From positions 62,001-126,000 of the forward strand of contig NZ_NOYI01000033.1 of NCBI RefSeq assembly GCF_002258785.1: DNA of 64,000 nt. The letters run 5' to 3'. The position numbers were made by a program, and so were the translations under genes. The notes beneath the pieces were generated by a model. That model saw only the letters and a list, made by a program, of their open reading frames with translations. It searched no databases and was not told the DNA's origin. Shown piece after piece: positions 1 through 8,803 of the stretch. The stretch is from Rhodococcus sp. 06-235-1A (GTDB taxonomy: Bacteria; Actinomycetota; Actinomycetes; Mycobacteriales; Mycobacteriaceae). Positions within the stretch are counted from its first letter, which is position 1, and each line of letters opens with the position of its first letter.

Positions 1-255
1 TCGCTGGACCCCGAGAATGCAGGGGTGGTGATGGATCTGTTGCAGCGGGTGTGCAGCGAGGAGAAACTGACGGTGGTGTGCACCCTGCATCAGGTCGATC
101 TCGCGCTCGGTTGGGCGCACCGACTCGTGGGTCTCCGGGACGGTCGGGTGGTGCTCGATCGCCCGGCCACCGGTCTCCAGCGCGATGACATCATGCCGAT
201 CTATCAGCGAATAGTTCCCGACGCCGGGAACATCTCTGCGGTGGCACCGACGTGA
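1..255 (+). CDS. phnC: Phosphonate ABC transporter ATP-binding protein (3' part only)
   Basis: Only the C-terminal 84 residues lie in the window; the gene starts upstream. The visible part opens with SLDPEN, the D-loop that follows Walker B in ABC ATPases, and contains CTLHQ, whose His fits the H-switch, then a typical regulatory tail. The next gene is a PhnE-type permease whose GTG start overlaps this stop codon by four bases. PhnC powers import of phosphonate or phosphate esters at the inner face of the membrane. The identification as PhnC, not another ABC ATPase, rests mainly on that neighbour. The substrate is inferred. Confidence 0.85.
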   Translation, partial: SLDPENAGVVMDLLQRVCSEEKLTVVCTLHQVDLALGWAHRLVGLRDGRVVLDRPATGLQRDDIMPIYQRIVPDAGNISAVAPT

Positions 256-1844
256 CCGTCACCGTCGAACCGAAGCCCACGAACGCTGCAGTACAGAATG
301 ATCCGCGGCGACGTCGATGGTTGTTCCCGGCGCTGGGCGTTGTCGCGCTCGTTGTCACGGTGCTCTCGGCGGGGTACATCGACTTCGCGCCGACCACGTT
401 GCTCGACGGTCTCGACGACGTCGGCCGTCTCCTCGAACGGATGCTGCCGCCCCGGGTCGACGACACCGGCCGGATCGTCTCACTTGCGGTCGAGACGTTG
501 CTCATGGCGGTGCTGGGTACCGTGCTCGCAGCGATCGTCTCGGTGCCGTTGGCCTTTCTCGCCGCGCGGAACACATCTCCGCATGCTCTGCTGCACAACG
601 CGGCTCGTGCGATCATCACCTTCTGCCGGGCGATGCCGGACCTGCTGTTCGCGGTGCTGTTCGTCAGGGCGCTGGGAATCGGGGTGCTGCCCGGCATCCT
701 CGCGCTCGCGCTGCACTCGATCGGCATGCTCGGCAAGCTGTTCGCCGATGCCATCGAGGAGACCGACGTGGGACCGCGTGAGGCACTGAGGGCAGCGGGA
801 GCCGGCTACCTTCGCGAGATGATCAATGCCGTTGTACCGCAGGTCGTTCCAGCATGGATCGGAGCGTTCGTCTACCGGATCGACATCAACCTACGCATGT
901 CGGTGGTCCTCGGCTTCGTCGGGGCAGGCGGTATCGGCTTCGCCCTGCAGGACGCCCTGCGTGGATTGATCTACCCGCGTGCTCTCGGAATCGTGCTGGT
1001 GATACTGGTGATCATCGCGGCAATGGAGTTGGTGGCCATGGCTCTTCGCCGCATGCTGCTGGTTCCGTCCGCGGCCGGTCCGCAGCGCGATCGACTGATG
1101 CGGATCGGGGCGTCGATCGTGCTCGTCGTCGCGGTGGTGTCGTCCTTCGTGGTCCTCGAGCTGGATCCGCGGTCGCTGCTGACGTGGATCGGGCCGTCGG
1201 TCGAGGTGTTCGGAAGAATGGTCCCACCGGACTTCTCGTCCCTGGGATCGGACTTGCTCGACGCCGCCGTCCAGACCATCGCCATCGGTGTCGTGGCCAC
1301 CGCAATCGGGATCGTACTGTCGATACCCATCGGAGTCCTGGCCGCGCGCAACGCAACTCCGCATCCCGTGGTGTATTGGTGTGCCAGGTCCTGGATTCTG
1401 TTGGTGCGGGCTGTTCCCGAGCTGATTCTCGCCGTGGTGTTCGTGGCGGCGCTCGGATTGGGTCCGGTGGCGGGAACCTGCGCACTGGCCATCGGATCCG
1501 TCGGGTTTCTCGGCAAGCTCGTCGCCGACGCGATCGAGGAGATCGACCCCGGTCCCCTCGAGGCCGTCGCGTCGGTCGGCGGTGGTTGGTGGAACAGAAC
1601 ACTCAGTGCCGTCGTTCCTCAGGCAGTTCCGTCGATGGTCGGGTCGAGTCTGTATCTGCTCGACGTGAACATCCGTACCTCCACCATCCTCGGGATAGTC
1701 GGCGCCGGCGGTATCGGCTTCCTGCTCTTCGAGTCGATTCGTACCCTGAACTTCGACTTCGCCGGTGCGATCGTTCTCGTCATCTTCGTCGTCGTGTACA
1801 TCGTGGAAAGGATCTCCGGATGGATCAGATCACTGTTGGTCTGA
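252..1844 (+). CDS. phnE: Phosphonate ABC transporter permease, two fused PhnE domains
   Basis: A 530-residue membrane protein made of two tandem copies of the PhnE/BPD-type permease domain. Each half carries an EAA-loop-like element (EALRAAGAG near residue 177, EAVASVGGG near 437), the site that contacts the ATPase, followed by a closely similar segment (GFVGAGGIGF and GIVGAGGIGF). Most PhnE proteins have one domain of about 270 residues and work as dimers, so this is a pseudo-dimer made in one chain. The GTG start lies inside the phnC stop (GTGA), so translation is coupled. The periplasmic binding protein PhnD is not in the window and would be expected upstream. Confidence 0.93.
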   Translation: MTVTVEPKPTNAAVQNDPRRRRWLFPALGVVALVVTVLSAGYIDFAPTTLLDGLDDVGRLLERMLPPRVDDTGRIVSLAVETLLMAVLGTVLAAIVSVPLAFLAARNTSPHALLHNAARAIITFCRAMPDLLFAVLFVRALGIGVLPGILALALHSIGMLGKLFADAIEETDVGPREALRAAGAGYLREMINAVVPQVVPAWIGAFVYRIDINLRMSVVLGFVGAGGIGFALQDALRGLIYPRALGIVLVILVIIAAMELVAMALRRMLLVPSAAGPQRDRLMRIGASIVLVVAVVSSFVVLELDPRSLLTWIGPSVEVFGRMVPPDFSSLGSDLLDAAVQTIAIGVVATAIGIVLSIPIGVLAARNATPHPVVYWCARSWILLVRAVPELILAVVFVAALGLGPVAGTCALAIGSVGFLGKLVADAIEEIDPGPLEAVASVGGGWWNRTLSAVVPQAVPSMVGSSLYLLDVNIRTSTILGIVGAGGIGFLLFESIRTLNFDFAGAIVLVIFVVVYIVERISGWIRSLLV

Positions 1845-2836
1845 CGCAGGCCGCCGTCTGGACGGGGGGCGGGATCGACATGTGGGACATCGAGATTCCC
1901 GCACTCGAATCGGGTGACCTGCTGGTCCGCGTCGATCTGGCGACGGTGTGCGGGAGCGATCTGCACACGGTGTCGGGTCGGCGGGGCGGAGCGTGTCCGT
2001 CGGTACTCGGGCACGAGGCAGTCGGTCGCGTCGTCGCCGTCGGCGACGCCACATCCCATGCGGTGGTGGGGGATCGGATCGTGTGGTCGGTGACCGTGCC
2101 ATGTGGCCGGTGCGCTCGGTGCACGTCCGGCTTCACAGCCAAATGTCCGGCCGTGCGCAAGGTGGGCCACGAGTCTGCCGAAGGGGCATGGGTTCTCAGC
2201 GGCTCGTACGCCCGACATATCGTGCTTCCTCGCGGTACCGCGGTGGCGCGTATTCCTGAGAACATGCCCGACGCCGTCGCCGCACCCGCCGCCTGTGCGA
2301 CGGCGACGGTGATGGCCGCTCTCGACGCGGCGGGTGCTCTCGACGGACGACGGGTACTTGTCGTCGGGGCAGGAATGCTGGGGGTCACCGCCGCAGCGGC
2401 TGCCTCGGAGCGAGGCGCATCGGTATCGGTGGTCGATCGAGACTCGGAGCGGCAGAGACAATCTCGTGCATTCGGAGCCGGAGAGGACGACGGCGAACGG
2501 ACGGACGTGGCAATCGACTTCTCCGGGTCCTCGTCGGCGGTGCAGGCGACGTTGGGAAGACTGGATATCGGCGGCCGCCTGGTGCTCGCCGGATCCGTCG
2601 CGCCGGGTCCGCCGATCACCGTCGACCCCGAAGCCGTCGTGCGGAACTGGCTGACCATTACCGGTATCCACAACTACGAGCCGCGGCATCTCGATCAGGC
2701 CGTTGCCTTCCTGCACGACACCGGCGCGAAGTATCCGTGGGAATCCCTCGTCGAGGCACCGGTACCGTTGGCCGAGCTCGCATCGGTGTTGCGGCCGACG
2801 CCGTCGGGCATCCTGCGATCCTCGGTTGCGCCGTAG
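1820..2836 (+). CDS. Zinc-binding alcohol dehydrogenase, phosphonate-catabolism associated type
   Basis: A medium-chain dehydrogenase of 338 residues. It has the catalytic zinc segment CGSDLHT, the GHEAVGRV motif, the structural zinc site with cysteines in the pattern C-x2-C-x2-C-x7-C (CGRCARC...AKC), and a Rossmann GAGMLG loop. It begins at an ATG inside the end of phnE (25 bp overlap), so it belongs to the phn operon. This matches the family proposed from genome context as a phosphonate catabolism alcohol dehydrogenase (TIGR03366). The natural substrate is unknown. A much longer open frame extends upstream, but it only shadows phnE. Confidence 0.85.
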   Translation: MDQITVGLTQAAVWTGGGIDMWDIEIPALESGDLLVRVDLATVCGSDLHTVSGRRGGACPSVLGHEAVGRVVAVGDATSHAVVGDRIVWSVTVPCGRCARCTSGFTAKCPAVRKVGHESAEGAWVLSGSYARHIVLPRGTAVARIPENMPDAVAAPAACATATVMAALDAAGALDGRRVLVVGAGMLGVTAAAAASERGASVSVVDRDSERQRQSRAFGAGEDDGERTDVAIDFSGSSSAVQATLGRLDIGGRLVLAGSVAPGPPITVDPEAVVRNWLTITGIHNYEPRHLDQAVAFLHDTGAKYPWESLVEAPVPLAELASVLRPTPSGILRSSVAP

Positions 2837-2881
2837 GGGAGCGCAGGATTGCGTATGCGGAAGTAGGGATACACCACAGGC

Positions 2882-3679
2882 ATGCCCGAAGGCGACACGG
2901 TATTCGCGCTGGCCGCAAGGCTGCGGCGAGCCCTGGACGGTGCCGTCCTTCGGGCCGGCAGATTGAACGTCCCGGCACACGCCGTGGAAAATCTGGTCGG
3001 GCGAACCGTCGTCGCGCATCGAACCCACGGCAAGCATCTGCTCACCGATTTCGATGACGACACAACGCTGCACACGCATCTGCGAATGAGCGGTTCGTGG
3101 ACGGTGGTACGTGCCGGTCGGTCGATTCCGCAGCGTGTGCGCCCAGATGTTCGTGTGCAGTTGGCCGTGGTCGACGGGCCCACCGCGTACGGAATTGCGC
3201 TGCCGGTCGTCGATTACGGATACACGCGGGACATGAACGCACTCATCGCGCATCTCGGGCCGGACCCGCTGCACCCGACGTTCGATGCCGACAGAGCGGC
3301 GGCCAACGTGGTCGCCCAGACGGATCGCCCGATCATCGCGACCCTGCTGGATCAGAGAGTGATTGCTGGGCCCGGCAATCTGTGGGCGAACGAACTGTGT
3401 TTCTTACGCGGACTGTGGCCGTGGACTCCATCGCGCGACGTGGACGCACAGAAGTTGGTCGCGCTGCTCGAGCGAGCGATGCGCCACTCCGCCACCGTGC
3501 CGGGAGCGATGCAGGTCACCACCGGAGACACTCGAAAAGGCCGCTCGCACTGGGTCGCCGGACGAGCGGGCAAACCGTGCCTGCGGTGTGGGACGCTCGT
3601 CCGTGTGGTCGCGGAGGTTCCCGGTGACCCCGATCGGCGTCGAACATGGTGGTGCCCCAGGTGCCAACCCGAGCATTAG
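2882..3679 (+). CDS. nei: Fpg/Nei family DNA glycosylase (endonuclease VIII-like)
   Basis: Base-excision repair enzyme of 265 residues that removes oxidised bases and nicks the abasic site. The start MPEGDT is diagnostic: after Met removal, Pro is the Schiff-base nucleophile and Glu the general acid. HGKHLL (beta-clamp lysine region) and the C-terminal zinc finger (CLRCG ... WWCPRC) are present. The PEGDT start and THGKH block fit the actinobacterial Nei2-like branch, not Fpg/MutM. It lies 45 bp after the dehydrogenase but is functionally unrelated to phosphonate use. Confidence 0.9.
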   Translation: MPEGDTVFALAARLRRALDGAVLRAGRLNVPAHAVENLVGRTVVAHRTHGKHLLTDFDDDTTLHTHLRMSGSWTVVRAGRSIPQRVRPDVRVQLAVVDGPTAYGIALPVVDYGYTRDMNALIAHLGPDPLHPTFDADRAAANVVAQTDRPIIATLLDQRVIAGPGNLWANELCFLRGLWPWTPSRDVDAQKLVALLERAMRHSATVPGAMQVTTGDTRKGRSHWVAGRAGKPCLRCGTLVRVVAEVPGDPDRRRTWWCPRCQPEH

Positions 3680-3682
3680 CGA

Positions 3683-3723
3683 CGGGCGGTCGAGCGCTGT
3701 TGGCTCAACGACATAACCGCCCG
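3683..3723 (+). terminator. Possible terminator after nei
   Basis: An 8-bp perfect inverted repeat (3683-3690 with 3716-3723) encloses a smaller GAGC/GCTC stem. It begins four bases after the nei stop. There is no U-tract, as is common in actinobacteria. Confidence 0.45.
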
Positions 3724-3797
3724 CGGATACCGCGTGTTGCCTGCCGGTACCACCGACAGCCTTCCTCCTCAGCGGAAATCGAAACCTGGGGGCGTCG

Positions 3798-4517
3798 TCA
3801 GAAGGTCGATTTTGTCGGGTGATCCGTGTCGATCAGGTCCTGAGCCACCGTGCGCAAAGGCTGGTTCTGTTGCTGCGACAGCTTCGCGAGCAGCTCGAAC
3901 GCTTGGACTGCATCGAGGTCGTAGCGCTCCATGATCATCCCCTTGGCCTGACCGATCAGGTCGCGGCTGGCCAAGCCCGCGCGAAACTGCTCGTTGTCGC
4001 GGGCGCTGAGCATGGCGATGGCGGCATGCGCCGCGAGAGCTTCACCGATCTCGACGGCGTCGGCGTCGAATGCCCCCGGCTCGTCGCTGTAGAAAATCAA
4101 TGCACCGAGGTCATCGACGTTGCTGAAGAGCTGAAACGCCGCCAAGGACTTGAATCCTTCTTTCACGGCCAGAACCGCGAACTCCGGCCATCTGGGTTCT
4201 GCCGTGAGGTCGTGCGAGACGACGACGTCGAAGTGGCGAACCTCGGTGGGAATAGGGCCCTCGTCGAGTTCGTACTGCAATCGACACAGCTTTTCCGCCA
4301 GGGGGTCGGTGGTCGCAACGACGGTACGCACGCCCTTGCTCACCGTGGTGACACAGCCGACGGTTGCACCAGGGATGAGCTGGATCGCTGTGCGCAGAAT
4401 CTCGCTCATCGTCTCGGGCATCGATCGGCGGGTATCGCGCAGGGTTCGAGCGAACTCGGCGAGCGATGATGCGGGGGACGATCCGGGAAGGTGTACACCG
4501 GTCGATGGTTGCGACAT
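3798..4517 (-). CDS. GAF and ANTAR domain regulator
   Basis: A soluble protein of 239 residues. A GAF-like sensory domain covers roughly residues 30-165, and an ANTAR RNA-binding domain fills the end, starting near RDLIGQAKGMIMERYDL. ANTAR proteins bind paired hairpins in nascent RNA and prevent termination. GAF-ANTAR proteins are numerous in mycobacteria and rhodococci. The ligand of the GAF domain is unknown. The gene stands alone, divergent from nothing obvious. Confidence 0.9.
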   Translation of the reverse strand: MSQPSTGVHLPGSSPASSLAEFARTLRDTRRSMPETMSEILRTAIQLIPGATVGCVTTVSKGVRTVVATTDPLAEKLCRLQYELDEGPIPTEVRHFDVVVSHDLTAEPRWPEFAVLAVKEGFKSLAAFQLFSNVDDLGALIFYSDEPGAFDADAVEIGEALAAHAAIAMLSARDNEQFRAGLASRDLIGQAKGMIMERYDLDAVQAFELLAKLSQQQNQPLRTVAQDLIDTDHPTKSTF

Positions 4518-4664
4518 TCAGAGAGTCCTCTCGCACAAGACCTCTGCCGCCTTCCGCCGGAGAGATCCACGATCATGCGCCTTTTGCTGGACGCCCTTAC
4601 CGGCCGAACAGCCAGCGCTGTGCATTTTATACGCTTCCACCGAATCAGTTGTTCGTCGAACAGC

Positions 4665-4700
4665 GTGAGGGCCGCCGATCACCCGACCGGCGGCCCTCAC
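4665..4700 (-). terminator. Terminator of the csbD-like gene
   Basis: A perfect 13-bp stem (4665-4677 with 4688-4700) with a 10-base loop, ending 11 bp after the stop of the minus-strand csbD-like gene. Confidence 0.75.
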
Positions 4701-4711
4701 TGAAGTACGAC

Positions 4712-4882
4712 TTACTTGAAGGTGTCCTTGATGTTCTCGCCGACCTTCTTCACGCCTGCCGAACCCTGATCCTTCTTGCCCTCGGCCTCGAGGTCCTTGT
4801 TGTTCGTGGCGTCGCCCACAACTTCCTTGGCCTTGCCGATGGCGTCTTCTGCTGCGTTCTTGGCCTTGTCGATGAAGCTCAT
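4712..4882 (-). CDS. CsbD family small stress protein
   Basis: A 56-residue hydrophilic, Lys/Glu/Ala-rich protein with the CsbD pattern KAKNAAEDAIGKAKEVVGD and DLEAEGKKDQ. CsbD-type proteins are general-stress proteins of unknown biochemical role. The ATG is chosen because a strong GAGGAAAGGA ribosome site precedes it. Longer upstream frames lack this. Confidence 0.9.
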   Translation of the reverse strand: MSFIDKAKNAAEDAIGKAKEVVGDATNNKDLEAEGKKDQGSAGVKKVGENIKDTFK

Positions 4883-5022
4883 GTGAGTTCCTTTCCTCGT
4901 GCCTGGTTGGTACTGAGGACTTAGTCGGAGCCCGTCGGCGAAAGCACACGTTCGCATGTCGAGATCTGGGTCACACATGCCGTCGACGTTTCCGGGGCGC
5001 CCGGGGTGGATACATTCGACCG

Positions 5023-6009
5023 ATGATGGTCGCCAAGGTGGACAGTTATCAGCGCAGTCATCCGTCGGCGGGTTTCCCGCTGGCGGTGCTGTACAAATTT
5101 CTCGACGACCGAGGCGGCTACCTCGCCGCTCTGATCGCGTACTACTCGTTCCTCTCGCTGTTTCCGCTGCTGCTGTTGTTCACCACCGTGCTGGGGATCG
5201 TGCTGGCAGGCGACCCCGAATTGCAGACCCGAATCATCGATTCGGCGATGAGCCAGATTCCTGTCATCGGTGATCAACTCGGTCAACCGGATCGCCTCAG
5301 CGGCGGAACCACCGCCATCGTCATCGGCGTCGTGGGGTCGCTGTACGGCGGACTCGGAGTCTCCTTGGCTGCCCAGTACGCAATGAACACCGCGTGGTCG
5401 GTGCCCCGAAACGAGCAACCCGATCCGATCAAGGGACGCCTGCGTGGGTTGTTGCTCCTGAGCACCGTCGGCACGGCGATCATCGGGTTGACCGTCCTCA
5501 ACGGCGTCGCGTCCTCGGGTGTGTTCGGGTTCGCGGGAGGTGCGTTGGCACTGATCGGTGCGGTGATCGTCAACGTCGTGGTCTTCACAGCGGCATTTCG
5601 TATCGGAACCGCACGTGCACTGAGTGTTCGCGAGGTGCTGCCCGGTGCGGCGATCGCCGCCGTGATCTGGCAGGCGCTGCAGTCCTTCGGAGGAATCTAC
5701 ATTCGCTACGTCGTCGGCAATGCCAGCGCCGCGAACGGAATCTTCGCGATCGTCCTCGGTCTGCTCGGCTTCCTGTACGTCGCATCGGTGCTCATCGTGT
5801 TGTGCATCGAAATCAATGCCGTACGAGTCGATCACCTGCATCCCCGGGCGCTGTTGACGCCGTTCACCGACAACGTCGAACTCACCGAAGGGGACAAGAA
5901 CTCCTACACCGGACAGGCAGAAGCGCAGCGCAACAAGGGATTCCAGGACATCACGGTCACCTACGACGAGCCGGATTCGGTAACGGGGGAGGGCTCGCCG
6001 AGTAGGTGA
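5023..6009 (+). CDS. YihY/BrkB family inner membrane protein
   Basis: A polytopic membrane protein of 328 residues with the family pattern of about six membrane spans (for example AALIAYYSFLSLFPLLLLF near residues 35-55) and a hydrophilic C-terminal tail of about 55 residues. The family was once called ribonuclease BN, which is a known misannotation; its role is undefined. The start MMVAKV could also be read from the second ATG. Confidence 0.88.
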   Translation: MMVAKVDSYQRSHPSAGFPLAVLYKFLDDRGGYLAALIAYYSFLSLFPLLLLFTTVLGIVLAGDPELQTRIIDSAMSQIPVIGDQLGQPDRLSGGTTAIVIGVVGSLYGGLGVSLAAQYAMNTAWSVPRNEQPDPIKGRLRGLLLLSTVGTAIIGLTVLNGVASSGVFGFAGGALALIGAVIVNVVVFTAAFRIGTARALSVREVLPGAAIAAVIWQALQSFGGIYIRYVVGNASAANGIFAIVLGLLGFLYVASVLIVLCIEINAVRVDHLHPRALLTPFTDNVELTEGDKNSYTGQAEAQRNKGFQDITVTYDEPDSVTGEGSPSR

Positions 6010-6088
6010 CCTGCGTGTCCACTATTCGTGCTCTCGAGCGGTATCCCGTGTTCGGATGCGAATTGTGGACACTGGCGACGCCTCTGAA

Positions 6089-6108
6089 TTTCTGACATGT
6101 CTGGGAAA
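6089..6108. promoter_or_regulatory. Candidate TetR operator
   Basis: A GACATGTC palindrome (6094-6101) sits inside an imperfect wider dyad just upstream of the tetR start at 6138. It may be an autoregulatory site. This is inferred from position and symmetry only. Confidence 0.35.
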
Positions 6109-6137
6109 AATTGTGCAGTGGTGCTAAAGTTGGGTCC

Positions 6138-6740
6138 ATGCCATCGCCCAAGGCAGACCGCCGAGAACTCACGTTCATTCAGAACGCCCGTCGCGAACAG
6201 CTGATCGAATGCGCTGTCGATGTCATCGCGGAAGCGGGGGTGGAGAAGGCGTCGTTCGTGCGCATCGCCGAGCGCGCCGGAATCAGCCGCGGCGTCATTT
6301 CGTACCATTTCGGCACCCGCGAGGAACTCCTCGATGGTGTTGTCCAGCTCGTCTACGCGCTCGGTGAACGGGAAGTCGGTCCTCTCGTTCGTGCGGCACG
6401 TTCGAGTCGAGAGGCGTTGCTGGAGTTCATCAGCGCCAGCGTCATGTTCTACGCTGCCTACCCACGGCACATGAAGGCACTGTCGGCCATCTTCGCTACT
6501 GCCCCCACGCGCACCGAACGTTCGGAGCACGGAGCCGAGATGCTCGAAGTGCACACGCTGCTCGAGGCGGGGCAGCGGAGCGGTCAGTTCCGATCCTTCG
6601 ATGCGCGCATCATGGCCATGACAATTCGCGCCGCTCTCGACGCGGCAGTGTGGCGAGTAGGTGCCGGCGACGATGCGGCGACGCTCGCGAACGAACTGCG
6701 TCGAACATTCGACGCTGCAACACGATCGGACGAAGTATGA
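6138..6740 (+). CDS. TetR family transcriptional regulator
   Basis: A 200-residue regulator with an N-terminal helix-turn-helix (FVRIAERAGISRGVISYHFGTREEL, residues about 42-66) and a divergent ligand-binding C-terminal domain. The start MPSPKA is preferred over an upstream in-frame ATG because it fits the usual TetR N-terminus. Its stop overlaps the ATG of the following carboxylesterase (ATGA), so the two are co-translated and the esterase is a likely target. Confidence 0.9.
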   Translation: MPSPKADRRELTFIQNARREQLIECAVDVIAEAGVEKASFVRIAERAGISRGVISYHFGTREELLDGVVQLVYALGEREVGPLVRAARSSREALLEFISASVMFYAAYPRHMKALSAIFATAPTRTERSEHGAEMLEVHTLLEAGQRSGQFRSFDARIMAMTIRAALDAAVWRVGAGDDAATLANELRRTFDAATRSDEV

Positions 6741-8320
6741 GGACGATGCCGGTCGCCCTCGCTGCAGTGCTCCTGGTACTTGCCGGGTGCGCATCGACCT
6801 CGGATCGATCCGACAGTGCGCCCCTCGAGGTCGCCACGGCCACAGCTACCGTGCATGGGGTTGCCGTGGAGAACACCCGGCAGTTTCTCGGCATCAGGTA
6901 TGCCGAGCCTCCCATCGGTAATCTGAGATGGTCACCTCCACAACCGCTTCCGACGTCCGACGGTGATGTCGACGCCACTGCGCCGGGTTCGCAGTGTCCG
7001 CAGAGCGCGACCGAGTCCGGTGGCGCACAGACGACGGACGAGGATTGTCTCTTCCTGAATGTGACAACGCCGCTGGTGACGTCGAACGATCCACTGCCGG
7101 TGATGGTGTGGTGGCACGGTGGCGGATTCACGTCGGGATCGGGCTCGGCCTACGAAGCTCAGCGGATCGCTTCGGAGGGCAATGTCATCGTGGTGACGGT
7201 GAACTACCGACTGGGCATGCTCGGTTATCTCGGTCTGCCCGGTTTACGCGGCTCCGGAAACTTCGGGTTCGCCGATCAGATCCAGTCCCTGCGGTGGGTG
7301 AACGACAATGCCGCAGCATTCGGGGGAGACCCCGACAACGTCACCGTGTTCGGAGAGTCCGCAGGTGGTATGGCGGCGTGTGCTGCGTTGACATCGCCTG
7401 CGGCGCAGGGGTTGGTGGACAAGGCGGCCATCATGTCGGGCTCGTGTGCATTGGACTTTCCTACCGACTCGATCTACCCGGGTGTGCCCGAACAGCGGCC
7501 GTACGTGTCGCTGGCCGACAGTGAGGCGACCGGAATCGAGGTCGCGCAGCAGCTGGGCTGCTCGGGCTCGAATACCCTCGAGTGTCTGCGGGCTCTGCCC
7601 ACCGACGCTCTGGTGGCACAGGGACAGAGCTTCTCCAACAACCTCGCCTACGGTACCGAGATGCTCCCCGCCGATCCGGTTCGTGCCGTCGAAGACGGTG
7701 CAGCACTCAATGTTCCGGTGTTCTCCGGCGGGAACCGGGCCGAACAGAACTCGTTCGTCGGGGGCGCGCTGTTGGCGGATCCGAGCACGGTGACAGCCGA
7801 TTCGTACCCCACCCTCCTTACCGATGCATTCGGCTCCGATGCCGCCCGCGTCGCCGATGTGTATCCGCTGCAGCACTTTCCGTCTGCGGCGTTGGCATGG
7901 GCCTCGGTGACCACCGATGCCGCTTGGTCCTGCCCCACCTATCGAAACAATCGGGAGTTGGCAGCGACTGCCCCGGTGTATTCGTACGAGTTCGCCGATA
8001 CCGGGACCGCCGATGTCAGTGGCGTCGGCGCATCCGGCGTACCACAGGACGCTGCACACGCAACCGACATGCCGTACTTCTTCGACATTGCGGGTCACGA
8101 TCTGCTGAAGACTCCGGCGCAGCACGATCTCGCCCGAACGATGATCGCGTACCTCACCTCGTTCGCCCACACCGGAATACCCAGTGCAGCCGATGCACCG
8201 CAATGGCCCCGTACCACCGCAGACGTCAGCCCCGTTCTGCAGTTCGCCTCCGGCGACATCTCGGTGATCGACGCCGATGCCGAGCATCACTGCGACTTCT
8301 GGAATTCACTCGCGCGCTGA
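6737..8320 (+). CDS. Type B carboxylesterase, predicted lipoprotein
   Basis: A 527-residue alpha/beta hydrolase of the carboxylesterase/para-nitrobenzyl esterase family. The N-terminus carries a lipoprotein signal ending in LAGC. Catalytic features are FGESAGG with Ser about 208, the oxyanion HGGGF segment, and the AHATDMPYFF block with His about 441. It would hydrolyse carboxylic esters at the outer face of the membrane; the substrate is unknown. It is co-translated with the preceding TetR gene. Confidence 0.9.
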   Translation: MRTMPVALAAVLLVLAGCASTSDRSDSAPLEVATATATVHGVAVENTRQFLGIRYAEPPIGNLRWSPPQPLPTSDGDVDATAPGSQCPQSATESGGAQTTDEDCLFLNVTTPLVTSNDPLPVMVWWHGGGFTSGSGSAYEAQRIASEGNVIVVTVNYRLGMLGYLGLPGLRGSGNFGFADQIQSLRWVNDNAAAFGGDPDNVTVFGESAGGMAACAALTSPAAQGLVDKAAIMSGSCALDFPTDSIYPGVPEQRPYVSLADSEATGIEVAQQLGCSGSNTLECLRALPTDALVAQGQSFSNNLAYGTEMLPADPVRAVEDGAALNVPVFSGGNRAEQNSFVGGALLADPSTVTADSYPTLLTDAFGSDAARVADVYPLQHFPSAALAWASVTTDAAWSCPTYRNNRELAATAPVYSYEFADTGTADVSGVGASGVPQDAAHATDMPYFFDIAGHDLLKTPAQHDLARTMIAYLTSFAHTGIPSAADAPQWPRTTADVSPVLQFASGDISVIDADAEHHCDFWNSLAR

Positions 8321-8341
8321 GTGGCGTGGTCCGGTCGACTC

Positions 8342-8434
8342 CGCAAACGCGCGCGCATTCGTCAGGTGCGCGCGGATTAGCGAGCCGATCGGGCACTATT
8401 TCGCGCGCGGATGGCAAACGCGCGTGCGTTTGCG
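8342..8434. repeat. 93-bp palindromic intergenic repeat, copy A
   Basis: Starts CGCAAACGCGCGCGC and ends with almost the reverse complement of that. The right end also contains a near-perfect palindrome at 8415-8432. It differs from copy B at two positions (a G/C change near 8392 and a T/C change in the right arm). It lies 21 bp after the carboxylesterase stop. Confidence 0.85.
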
Positions 8435-8515
8435 AGAACTGGGGAGGCGGGGAGTCGGGCGGCGGCGGCGAGAACTGCGGAGGCGAGGGCTGCGGCGGCG
8501 GAGGCTGATCGATTC

Positions 8516-8608
8516 CGCAAACGCGCGCGCATTCGTCAGGTGCGCGCGGATTAGCGAGCCGATCGCGCACTATTTCGCGCGCGGATGGCAAACGCGCGCG
8601 CGTTTGCG
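8516..8608. repeat. 93-bp palindromic intergenic repeat, copy B
   Basis: Second copy, 174 bp downstream of copy A and in the same orientation. The outer arms CGCAAACGCGCGCGC and GCGCGCGCGTTTGCG are perfect reverse complements. A GC-rich, GAGAACTG-containing spacer separates the copies. No convincing gene lies in 8321-8896. Confidence 0.88.
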
Positions 8609-8720
8609 AGAACTGCGGAGGCGACCGGCGAGGGAGGACCGGGGAGCGAGAACTGCGGAGGCGACCGGCGAGGGAGGACCGGCGAGCGAGAACTGGGGCG
8701 GCGACCGGCGAGGGAGGACC
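8601..8720. repeat. 40-bp tandem repeat, three units
   Basis: Three consecutive 40-bp units (8601-8640, 8641-8680, 8681-8720) share the core GAACTGCGGAGGCGACCGGC followed by GAGGGAGGACC. The first unit is fused to the end of palindromic copy B. A related GAGAACTG...GGAGGCG segment occurs at 8435-8490. Confidence 0.85.
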
Positions 8721-8803
8721 GGGGCGTCGAGGACCAAGTGCCGAGCCGCGTGACCCCCGTCACGAACCGGTCAGCCGGTCGGCTAGAAAATACTCCGAGT
8801 TTG

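Noticed and set aside
854-1819. Upstream extension of the alcohol dehydrogenase frame
   Set aside because: Arg/Gly-rich shadow translation of phnE; the family N-terminus begins at 1820.
1619-3274. 551-codon minus-strand frame
   Set aside because: Antisense to phnE, the dehydrogenase and nei, with Arg/His/Pro-rich composition and no motif.
8226-8591. Frames through the palindromic repeats that encode ANARAF-like peptides
   Set aside because: They translate repeat DNA in several frames and are not conserved coding sequence.
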